From CAZGSG01 sp964528095 (lineage in GTDB: Bacteria > Bacteroidota > Bacteroidia > Chitinophagales > Chitinophagaceae), in contig CAZGSG010000285.1 of the NCBI GenBank assembly GCA_964528095.1, positions 1 through 7,597 on the forward strand: a stretch of DNA of 7,597 bases. The letters are read 5' to 3'. Under the pieces are notes generated by a model that had not been told where the DNA came from, searched no databases, and worked only from the letters and a program-made list of their open reading frames with translations. Made by a program: the position numbers and the translations under genes. This document shows positions 1-5,396 of this stretch, in pieces; position 1 is the stretch's first letter; each line of letters starts with the position of its first letter.

Positions 1-279
1 CCACATTTGTTTCAGGTTGAACTCTTTCACCCGCTCTTCATCGGGGGTGATGGTAGCGCATTTTATGCCTACGCCGTATTCCCTGATCGCATTGGCAGCA
101 TCAATGGTCACCTGGTCATTGGTCTGGTCGCGGTATTCCACCCCCAGGTCAAAATATTTTAACTCTACATCCACATAGGGAAGGATAAGTTTATCCTTGA
201 TAAATTTCCAGATGATTCGGGTCATTTCGTCCCCATCCAGTTCAACAACGGGGTTGGTAACTTTAATTTTTTGGGCCAT
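1..279 (-). CDS. icd: NADP-dependent isocitrate dehydrogenase, N-terminal part (3' end outside window)
   Basis: Isocitrate dehydrogenase oxidatively decarboxylates isocitrate to 2-oxoglutarate with NADP+ in the cytoplasmic TCA cycle. Translating the minus strand from the ATG at 279 gives 93 residues with no stop before the window edge. They resemble the N-terminus of the homodimeric, eukaryote-like NADP enzymes (as in human IDH1): VVELDGDEMTRIIW at 11-24, NDQVTIDAANAI at 54-65 and KCATITPDEERV at 73-84. By analogy with human IDH1 (T75, T77, R82), T76, T78 and R83 fall in the substrate/cofactor-binding segment. This family is usually a little over 400 residues, so about three quarters of the gene lies to the left. 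The start fits the family N-terminus. The gene is divergent from the Crp-like regulator, with a 163-bp gap. The similarity is read by eye but is strong. Confidence 0.95.
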   Translation of the reverse strand, partial: MAQKIKVTNPVVELDGDEMTRIIWKFIKDKLILPYVDVELKYFDLGVEYRDQTNDQVTIDAANAIREYGVGIKCATITPDEERVKEFNLKQMW

Positions 280-313
280 ACTAGCTGTTTAAAGGTTATT
301 ATTCAGAAGGTTG

Positions 314-321
314 CAAAACTA
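314..321 (-). promoter_or_regulatory. Candidate -7 box for icd
   Basis: Read on the minus strand this is TAGTTTTG, a full match to the Bacteroidota -7 consensus TA-N2-TTTG. It would start transcription about 25-30 bp before the icd ATG. No convincing -33 TTTG lies at the usual 19-21 bp spacing, so this is only a plausible promoter. Confidence 0.4.
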
Positions 322-442
322 CAATTTTAAACAATGTGCTGTTAGGGGAAAATCCGGCACAATGTCTGCCTTAAACATACAATCCAGATTTTTCATATAT
401 GGTTGATTTGGATCATTTCTTTTAACCCCTAAACCTGAGAGT

Positions 443-1045
443 ATGGAGACGTTGAGACCTTTTTTGGATTACCTGCGCAAATTCGCCAATATAACGGATG
501 AGGAGTTTACCCGCTGTCTTGTGCCGATCATCAAGATCAGGAAATTTGGGAAAAAAGAATACCTGACAAGATCGGGAGAGGTGGAGAACTATTTCAATTT
601 TGTGACCCGCGGCCTGGTAAGAAAATTCTATAAAAAAGGCACAAATGAGATCAATACGCAAATATCTACTGAGTATCATATTATTCTGAGCCAGGAATCT
701 TTTCATAGCCGTACTCCTTCAGAATATTTTATAGAAGCGATAGAACCCAGCGTTGTCATTTCTATCGATTATGACGACCTGGAAAAGCTGTATAAGTCGT
801 CTAAAAAAATGGAGCATATTGGGCGATTGGTCATCACGCATACCATGATCATCAAAGACCGCTGGCAGATGCAGATGATCAAGATGACACCGAGAGAACG
901 ATTTCTCAATTTTGTGATGAAAAACGCAGAACTTTTACAGCGGGTGCCGCAAAAGTACCTGGCTTCCTACCTGAACATTAAACCAGAGACATTTAGCCGG
1001 TTTAAGCATTTGCTGCGGGGGCACTTGAAGAATGTCGCTTTATAA
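443..1045 (+). CDS. Crp/Fnr-family transcriptional regulator
   Basis: A 200-residue cytoplasmic DNA-binding regulator of the short Crp/Fnr type common in Bacteroidota. Residues about 20-115 form a cyclic-nucleotide-binding-like beta-roll (GEVENYFNFVTRGLVRKFY at 45-63). Residues about 120-145 look like the dimerisation helix. A C-terminal winged-helix segment spans about 148-195 (TPRERFLNFV, then RVPQKYLASYLNIKPETFSR at 167-186, which fits the two HTH helices). I see neither the cAMP-contacting motif of enterobacterial CRP nor an FNR-type cysteine cluster, so the effector is unknown and the protein may not bind cAMP. The start is the first ATG of the frame and gives a typical family length. 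It is divergent from icd and convergent with mntH. The targets cannot be read from the window; regulation of icd is only a positional possibility. The stop codon is followed after 1 bp by the A-rich heptamer repeat. Confidence 0.88.
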   Translation: METLRPFLDYLRKFANITDEEFTRCLVPIIKIRKFGKKEYLTRSGEVENYFNFVTRGLVRKFYKKGTNEINTQISTEYHIILSQESFHSRTPSEYFIEAIEPSVVISIDYDDLEKLYKSSKKMEHIGRLVITHTMIIKDRWQMQMIKMTPRERFLNFVMKNAELLQRVPQKYLASYLNIKPETFSRFKHLLRGHLKNVAL

Positions 1046-1046
1046 G

Positions 1047-1074
1047 TCAAAAGTCAAAATTAAAAATTCAAAAA
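1047..1074 (+). repeat. A-rich heptamer repeat after the Crp-like gene
   Basis: Four imperfect tandem heptamers (TCAAAAG, TCAAAAT, TAAAAAT, TCAAAAA) begin 1 bp after the stop codon. The first 20 bp recur exactly at 1665-1684 (minus) and 7084-7103 (plus). The repeat is in the sense orientation relative to the upstream gene. Confidence 0.85.
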
Positions 1075-1203
1075 TAGGTCTGTTTATTATAAGGGCGATG
1101 TTTTTGAATCTTGTTTGATAGTATGCTTTAATCTTTTAAGTTGCCCGCAAGCCTTATTTCTTTTACAATATCAGCCCCGGCCTTTCTGATTAATATAACT
1201 TCA

Positions 1204-1215
1204 GTTCTATAGTAG
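1204..1215 (+). repeat. 12-bp direct repeat, left copy
   Basis: GTTCTATAGTAG occurs here and, identically and in the same orientation, at 1556-1567. The pair lies just outside the unit shared with the second element copy, so it could be a target-site duplication. It could also be an internal part of a larger repeat. Confidence 0.6.
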
Positions 1216-1268
1216 GAGAGATTAAAGAATTGTCCTTCTTATCCCTGCATCACTAACACAGCAACAGG

Positions 1269-1506
1269 TTTCACACAGAGCTAACAGAGATAATGAGCTA
1301 AGGAATAGCCAGGCTATTTATACATTTATTCTTGTTTGGAATAAAGAGTTAACAGAGCGTTTTCACTGACGTGAAAACAGCACCCTGATCAACGACTGCT
1401 TTTTTACGTCAGTGAAAAATCTCCTTAGCTCGTTCATGTTATAATAAAGTATATTCAAATAGCTCAGGTCTGTCTTGGCTCATTTACTCCTTAGCTCTGC
1501 GTGAAA
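1269..1506 (+). repeat. Palindromic intergenic element, copy 1
   Basis: A 238-bp element starts with TTTCACACAGAGCTAA and ends with the near-complement TTAGCTCTGCGTGAAA (one mismatch). It is symmetric about TGATCA at 1386-1391. A perfect 13-bp inner inverted repeat (1360-1372 and 1406-1418) encloses the core. Within the left inner arm a 7-bp stem with a TGAC loop can also form alone (1360-1377). Motifs of the GAGCTAAGGAG type recur at the outer ends, at the inner edge of the terminal repeats and beside the core. The second copy is at 7322-7558 on the other strand. Similarity continues past the terminal repeats to about 1232 on the left and 1548 on the right. It carries no coding capacity and resembles a MITE or a large REP-type element; the family is not one I can name. 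Confidence 0.85.
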
Positions 1507-1555
1507 CCCTTACCTATGTTTTAAGCTTACGGAGAGAATTGTACAATTCCATTTG

Positions 1556-1567
1556 GTTCTATAGTAG
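1556..1567 (+). repeat. 12-bp direct repeat, right copy
   Basis: Identical to 1204-1215 (GTTCTATAGTAG), 341 bp beyond it. It lies just outside the region that matches element copy 2. A weaker match (CTACCATGAAC at 7249-7259) beside copy 2 argues that it may instead belong to the repeat unit. Confidence 0.6.
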
Positions 1568-1572
1568 CCAAA

Positions 1573-1615
1573 AGAGATAATGAGCTAAGGAGAATTTTCA
1601 CTTCGTGAAAACAGC
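1573..1615 (+). repeat. Shrunken derivative of the palindromic element
   Basis: Nineteen bases here (1573-1591) are identical to 1286-1304, the inner part of the left terminal repeat of copy 1. They run almost directly into TTTTCAC-TTC-GTGAAAA (1595-1611) and CAGC, which match the core hairpin and its flank. The roughly 50-bp spacer that separates these parts in copy 1 is absent, so this is an internally deleted half-element. The perfect 7-bp stem with a 3-nt loop lies about 80 bp past the mntH stop and could slow transcription from that side, but it is A/T-rich and lacks a typical terminator U-tract. Confidence 0.65.
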
Positions 1616-1664
1616 TGGCTTAAAAGTCCGAAACGGAAATCCATTCGCTATATACGGAGACTAT

Positions 1665-1687
1665 TTTTTAATTTTGACTTTTGAATT
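1665..1687 (-). repeat. A-rich heptamer repeat after mntH
   Basis: On the minus strand this begins AATTCAAAAGTCAAAATT, just after the mntH stop codon. All 23 bases are identical to 7081-7103 on the plus strand, and 20 of them match 1047-1066. It is in the sense orientation relative to mntH. Confidence 0.85.
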
Positions 1688-1689
1688 AA

Positions 1690-3573
1690 TTAAAGATTGA
1701 CGACCAGCACCGGAATGCGCAGTTCATGTCTTACTGTATTGATCGTTTCTCCATAAATAAGGTCCTTTATACCACTGTGGCCATGGGCGCCGATTACGAG
1801 CATATCCGCCTTGCTTTCCAGTACAAGTCTTACGATCTCTTTGGCGCGGTTGCCATAGCCGATAGCCGCGGTACTGTTAAACCCGCGATCATTCAGCTGG
1901 CGGGAATAAAACTCAAGATGTTCTTTATCTTTTAATGTTTCGAGATCATCACTATCCTGTTCATAGAGCCTGGCGGGCACACTCTCTACCACATGTAATA
2001 AAAAATAGGTACTTGCACTGTTGCCCTGCCCCAACGCATGTGATAATAATTTCTGATCGTTCTCGCTGAAATCAAGGGCTACAGCAATAGTGGAATAGGT
2101 AGGCACGGTGAGTTCATGCAAAGCAGTTGCTTCCGGGTGCATTTGTACCTGTACGTTTTTCCAGTTTTTTTTCAGCAGCGGATAAATAATCGCAATCAGC
2201 ATTAATGAAATAAATATCAGTGCGCCAAGTACGATCACGATCTTCCAGATGATATTACTGGAGGAAGAAAAAAACTCAGCGGCCTGTCCGCCTACCATGC
2301 TCAGGTTGAGGTAAACCAATACTGCTGTTACGATCCAGGCAGTGGCCTGTACGATAGGTTTGATCGCAAAACTGCCCATTGTTTTTTTATCGCTCACAAA
2401 ATGGATCAGCGGGATGATGGCGAAACCCAGTTGTAAACTCAGGATCACCTGGCTAAAGATGAGCAGGTCGTCTATATCATCTTCTCCTTTAATGAGTATT
2501 ACGATCACGGCAGGAATAATAGCGATCATCCGTGTCAGCAATCTTCGCATCCAGGGATTGATACGCAGCCGCAGGTAACCTTCCATCACTATCTGACCGG
2601 CCAGTGTACCGGTGACGGTGGAACTTTGCCCTGCCGCAATAAGCGCCACGGCAAACAGGGTAGGCGCCAGTTTGGTGCCGAGCAGTGAGTCCAGTAGATG
2701 ATGGGCATCTTTTATTTGTGCCACATCTGTTCTGCCTATTTTATAAAAAACAGTAGCTGCCAGTACGAGGATGGCCGCGTTTACAAAAAAAGCCAGGTTG
2801 AGTGCAATGGAACTATCTATAAAATTCAGTTTCAATGCCCGCTTGATACCTTCTTTTGTTCGTTTTATTTTTCTTGTTTGTACCAATGCGGAATGCAGGT
2901 AAAGATTATGCGGCATGACCGTTGCGCCAATAATCCCTATGGCAATATAAAGCGCTGTCTGGTTAGGAATATGCGGAACAAGACCTGTTACGACTTCGCT
3001 TAATTTAGGTTTGGCCAGTATGATCTCAATAAGAAAAGACCCGCCGATAATAAATACAAGTCCTACAATAAAAATTTCCATTTTGCGCATGCCCAGTCGT
3101 TGTAATAGCAGGAGCAGGAACGTATCAAGCACCGTGATGAGCACACCCCAGATAAGCGGTATGCCGGTAAGCAATTGAAGACCGATGGCCATACCAAGTA
3201 CTTCAGCGAGATCGGTGGCCGCAATCGCAACTTCTGCGAGAATGTATAAGGCAAAGTTCACGCCTTTGGGATAAGTTTCCCGGTTGGCCTGTGCAAGGTC
3301 TCTTCGTCTCACTATTCCCAATCTCGCAGAAAGGCTTTGTAATAAAATCGCCATCAGGTTACTCATCAGTAAAACCCAGAGAAGTGAATAGCCAAACTGG
3401 CTTCCCCCTGCGAGATCGGTGGCCCAGTTGCCCGGGTCCATATAACCCACGCTTACCAGGTAAGCAGGTCCGAAGAAAGAAAAAATCCTTCGCCATACAG
3501 GGCGGTTAGTAGCCGTTGTGTCTACCGTTTCGTGAACTTCACTGAGCGATACATCCGGTGACCTATGATTCAT
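1690..3573 (-). CDS. mntH: Nramp-family Mn/Fe transporter with C-terminal universal stress protein domain
   Basis: An inner-membrane, proton-coupled importer of divalent transition metals, most likely Mn(II) and Fe(II). The 627 residues begin with a short cytoplasmic tail, then about 12 hydrophobic segments between 31 and 466. The first metal-site helix carries DPGN at 46-49. The sixth carries ATVMPHNLYLHS at 217-228, where A217 and M220 match the conserved Nramp metal contacts; the methionine favours transition metals over magnesium. Residues about 492-627 form a UspA-like domain (STIAVALDFSEN at 494-505) ending in a G-x2-G-x9-G signature (G595, G598, G608). The usual Ser/Thr after the last glycine is Glu609, with Thr610 next. 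Plain MntH proteins are roughly 400-450 residues, so this is a fusion. The ATG lies inside the 3' end of the upstream DtxR-family gene (11-bp overlap), indicating one operon and probable translational coupling. Confidence 0.95.
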   Translation of the reverse strand: MNHRSPDVSLSEVHETVDTTATNRPVWRRIFSFFGPAYLVSVGYMDPGNWATDLAGGSQFGYSLLWVLLMSNLMAILLQSLSARLGIVRRRDLAQANRETYPKGVNFALYILAEVAIAATDLAEVLGMAIGLQLLTGIPLIWGVLITVLDTFLLLLLQRLGMRKMEIFIVGLVFIIGGSFLIEIILAKPKLSEVVTGLVPHIPNQTALYIAIGIIGATVMPHNLYLHSALVQTRKIKRTKEGIKRALKLNFIDSSIALNLAFFVNAAILVLAATVFYKIGRTDVAQIKDAHHLLDSLLGTKLAPTLFAVALIAAGQSSTVTGTLAGQIVMEGYLRLRINPWMRRLLTRMIAIIPAVIVILIKGEDDIDDLLIFSQVILSLQLGFAIIPLIHFVSDKKTMGSFAIKPIVQATAWIVTAVLVYLNLSMVGGQAAEFFSSSSNIIWKIVIVLGALIFISLMLIAIIYPLLKKNWKNVQVQMHPEATALHELTVPTYSTIAVALDFSENDQKLLSHALGQGNSASTYFLLHVVESVPARLYEQDSDDLETLKDKEHLEFYSRQLNDRGFNSTAAIGYGNRAKEIVRLVLESKADMLVIGAHGHSGIKDLIYGETINTVRHELRIPVLVVNL

Positions 3574-4225
3574 ATTTTACAAAAATGTTTTTAGCCAGTT
3601 GGTGACTGATCGTAATAGGAGGGTTTTGACGAACTTTTATTTCCAGTGACTGATCAAAACTGAAATTCCTTTTTACCTCGAGCCGGGTACCGATACGGAT
3701 CTTTTTATGACCCAGCAGTTCGAGCATTTCGGTAGACTGATCGCTTACATGGCAAACAACCGCGCTTTTATTCAGCGCAAGTTCTGTCAGGCCTACCTGG
3801 GTACTTGTTTCGATTTTTCCGTTGCTATCCGGAATCGGGTCGCCATGCGGATCAAACCGGGGAAACCCAAGAAATTCATCCAGTTTATCGATTAGTTTTT
3901 TACTGCCCACATGTTCCAGGTCTTCCGCTACCGCGTGTACTTCATCCCAACTGAATTTTAATTTTTCAGCAAGAAAAAACTCCCAGAGCCGGTGCCGCCG
4001 AATGATCAGCAAAGCCAGTTTTTTCCCCTCATTTGTCAATGTAAAACCCCTGTACGCTTCATAATGAACCAGCTTTTTTAGTTTCAGCTTTTTCAGCATA
4101 TCGGTAACCGATGCGGGACGAGTGTCCAGTTCAGCTGCCAGTTCATTGGTGGTAACGGGTACACCGTTCTCAAGGTGATAAATGGCCTTGATATAGTTTT
4201 CTTCACTGGTTGAATAATTCAGCAC
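3563..4225 (-). CDS. mntR: DtxR/MntR-family metal-dependent repressor
   Basis: A 220-residue cytoplasmic repressor that, when loaded with Mn(II) or Fe(II), should bind DNA and shut down metal uptake. The order is a winged-helix DNA-binding domain (about 1-65, with TTNELAAELDTRPASVTDML at 25-44), a metal-binding dimerisation domain (about 66-140, ending in DPHGDPIPD) and a C-terminal FeoA/SH3-like domain (about 145-218). Metal ligands are visible: H78, E82, H97, E101, E104 and H105. E101 stands where DtxR has Cys102 and MntR has a glutamate, which points to manganese. N10 replaces Met10 of DtxR or Asp8 of B. subtilis MntR, and K13 replaces Glu11 of MntR, so the primary site is not canonical. 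It is first in an operon with mntH, and its promoter overlaps a DtxR-box-like dyad, so autoregulation is likely. The symbol is given by context; an iron-sensing role remains possible. Confidence 0.9.
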   Translation of the reverse strand: MLNYSTSEENYIKAIYHLENGVPVTTNELAAELDTRPASVTDMLKKLKLKKLVHYEAYRGFTLTNEGKKLALLIIRRHRLWEFFLAEKLKFSWDEVHAVAEDLEHVGSKKLIDKLDEFLGFPRFDPHGDPIPDSNGKIETSTQVGLTELALNKSAVVCHVSDQSTEMLELLGHKKIRIGTRLEVKRNFSFDQSLEIKVRQNPPITISHQLAKNIFVKYES

Positions 4226-4227
4226 AT

Positions 4228-4262
4228 CTAAAATTATTTTTAGACAAACCTAAATTATTTTT
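4228..4262 (-). promoter_or_regulatory. Putative DtxR/MntR operator upstream of mntR-mntH
   Basis: The dyad TTTAGACAAACCTAAA (4239-4254) has 5-bp perfect arms. Read on the minus strand, TTAGGTTTGTCTAA closely follows the first two thirds of the classical DtxR box. It is flanked by near-identical direct repeats (CTAAAATTATTTTT at 4228-4241 and CTAAATTATTTTT at 4250-4262) spaced 22 bp, about two helical turns. The first of these is itself a 14/16 palindrome with the next two bases. The overlap with the -7 box would allow direct blocking of polymerase. Assignment to the adjacent repressor is inference. Confidence 0.6.
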
Positions 4263-4275
4263 CTGAATGAACAAA
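4245..4275 (-). promoter_or_regulatory. Bacteroidota-type promoter for mntR-mntH
   Basis: On the minus strand, TTTG (4275-4272) is followed by exactly 19 bp and then TAGGTTTG (4252-4245). This is a full match to the Bacteroidota -33/-7 consensus (TTTG, TA-N2-TTTG). Transcription should begin near 4238, leaving a leader of about a dozen bases before the ATG at 4225. The -7 box lies inside the operator-like dyad. Confidence 0.75.
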
Positions 4276-4332
4276 GAGGTAATAGGTAAGAAGGCGGGAA
4301 AACGCTTAATTTGCCATTCCAACTGGCAAATA

Positions 4333-5304
4333 ATGAATTTTCTTAATAAGATTTTAATACTGGTTCTCTCTATTGCGCTGCTTGCAGGCTGTAAGTCAAA
4401 AAAGAAAGTTTCCCTTTCAGGAGATGAACCGATAACGATCAGCGATTTTATTGATTTTTTCCCCGAAAAACAGGTTCCTTACCAGTTTGGGGATACGACC
4501 CTGTTGAAAAAGGACAAAGACTCCCTGCTTATCAGCTATAAGGTATTTACGCAGTTTGTTCCTGATTCTATTTTATCAAAATCATTTGGAAAAACGGTTA
4601 AGCCAAAGATATATCCAATGGGTAAAGTTGCGAATAAAGAAACTTACCTGTTTGCCAAAGCGATTGCCGGTGATAAACGCATCGCTTTCGTACTGGGATT
4701 TGATAAGAAGGGCCAATTCGTAGCGGCAATGCCTTTTCTTGTATTAGACCAATCCCAGTCTACACAGCAACTGGCAAATATAGATACACGGTATACACTG
4801 GACAGGACCACACTCCGAAAAAACGCGGATGGCAGCATCAGCGAAGGAAAGGATGTGTATGGGTTAAATACAGATGGTAAGAATTTCGTGTTGCTGATGA
4901 CAGATGCGCTGGATGATAAAGCCTCTGAACTTATTAACCCGATAGATACTGTTTCACGTAAGCATAAATATACGGCTGACTATGGAACGAATAAAATGAA
5001 CCTCGTATCTATCCGTGATGGGAGGAGAAGCGACAGGATCAGTTTCTTTATACATTTTGAAAAAAATAACGGCGAATGTACCGGTGAATTAAAAGGGGAA
5101 GCAATCATGAAGACGGCAACCATGGCAGAATACCGGGAGGGGGGAGATCCCTGTGTGCTTCAGTTCAATTTTACCAATTCTTCAGTAAGCCTCAAAGAAA
5201 TAGAAGGATGTGGCGCACGCCGCGGACTTCGTTGTTCGTTTGAAGGTAGTTATCCCCGAAAAAAAGAAGCAAAACCAAAACCAAAAACCGCAGCCAGGAA
5301 ATAA
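4333..5304 (+). CDS. Lipoprotein of unknown function
   Basis: I do not recognise this family. With the start at 4333 the 323-residue protein opens with a lipoprotein signal peptide: N5 and K6, a hydrophobic stretch at 7-18, and the lipobox LLAGC with the lipidated Cys at 20. The mature protein begins CKSKKK, which is basic and lacks the acidic surface-export signal described for some Bacteroidota lipoproteins, so a periplasm-facing anchor is more likely. The body is soluble and mixed alpha/beta in character. Four further cysteines (249, 274, 293, 301) lie in the last quarter and could form disulfides. The tail is Lys/Pro/Ala-rich. An in-frame ATG at 4267 would add 22 residues, bury the signal peptide and place the start next to the divergent mntR promoter, so I reject it. 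The GT35 gene follows 92 bp downstream on the same strand; any link to metals or glycogen is only positional. Confidence 0.8.
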   Translation: MNFLNKILILVLSIALLAGCKSKKKVSLSGDEPITISDFIDFFPEKQVPYQFGDTTLLKKDKDSLLISYKVFTQFVPDSILSKSFGKTVKPKIYPMGKVANKETYLFAKAIAGDKRIAFVLGFDKKGQFVAAMPFLVLDQSQSTQQLANIDTRYTLDRTTLRKNADGSISEGKDVYGLNTDGKNFVLLMTDALDDKASELINPIDTVSRKHKYTADYGTNKMNLVSIRDGRRSDRISFFIHFEKNNGECTGELKGEAIMKTATMAEYREGGDPCVLQFNFTNSSVSLKEIEGCGARRGLRCSFEGSYPRKKEAKPKPKTAARK

Positions 5305-5363
5305 CCCTGGCCTGAAATTATATTGATACAAACTGTTATACTTAGGCATTTACAAATTAACTA

Positions 5364-5371
5364 TTATCTTG
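5364..5371 (+). promoter_or_regulatory. Weak -7-like box before the GT35 gene
   Basis: TTATCTTG followed by CGCC resembles the common Bacteroidota -7 context TATCTTTG but lacks one T. No clear -33 TTTG lies at normal spacing. It would leave a leader of about 20 bp. If it is not active, the gene is probably read from the lipoprotein promoter. Confidence 0.25.
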
Positions 5372-5396
5372 CGCCTTCGTGTAAAAAAAACACATT

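Larger units (their letters stand above)
1046..1689. other. Convergent intergenic region packed with repeats
   Basis: This 644-bp gap lies between the 3' ends of the Crp-like gene and mntH. It is bounded on both sides by inverted copies of the same A-rich heptamer repeat (1047-1066 and 1665-1684). Inside are a palindromic element (1269-1506), 12-bp direct repeats around it (1204-1215 and 1556-1567) and a shrunken derivative (1573-1615). The stretch 1075-1203 shows no clear structure apart from a short minus-strand open frame (1238-1128). I see no convincing complete gene and no tRNA. Confidence 0.8.

Noticed and set aside
422..706. Open frame of 94 codons on the minus strand over the Crp-like gene
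   Set aside because: The plus strand encodes a recognisable regulator with domain-wide similarity; the antisense translation shows no family features.
1583..1592. TAAGGAG strings in the repeats resemble a Shine-Dalgarno sequence
   Set aside because: They recur on both strands as part of the terminal and core-flanking repeats, no start codon with an open frame follows at proper spacing, and Bacteroidota rarely rely on this motif.
1595..1611. Classical intrinsic terminator for mntH
   Set aside because: The stem is A/T-rich and not followed by a U-run on the mntH strand, and it is better explained as part of the repeat family; a terminating effect is possible but unsupported.
1269..1615. Possible CRISPR array because of recurring short motifs
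   Set aside because: The motifs are unequal in length, occur in both orientations and are not separated by uniform unique spacers.
2698..3003. Open frame of 101 codons on the plus strand inside mntH
   Set aside because: It is antisense to a strongly conserved transporter region, has a low-complexity Cys-rich translation and no promoter; the same applies to the other antisense frames within mntH, mntR and the GT35 gene.
4267..4332. Upstream in-frame ATG extending the lipoprotein by 22 residues
   Set aside because: The extension puts a charged segment before the signal peptide and starts beside the -33 box of the divergent mntR promoter; the ATG at 4333 gives a standard lipoprotein signal.
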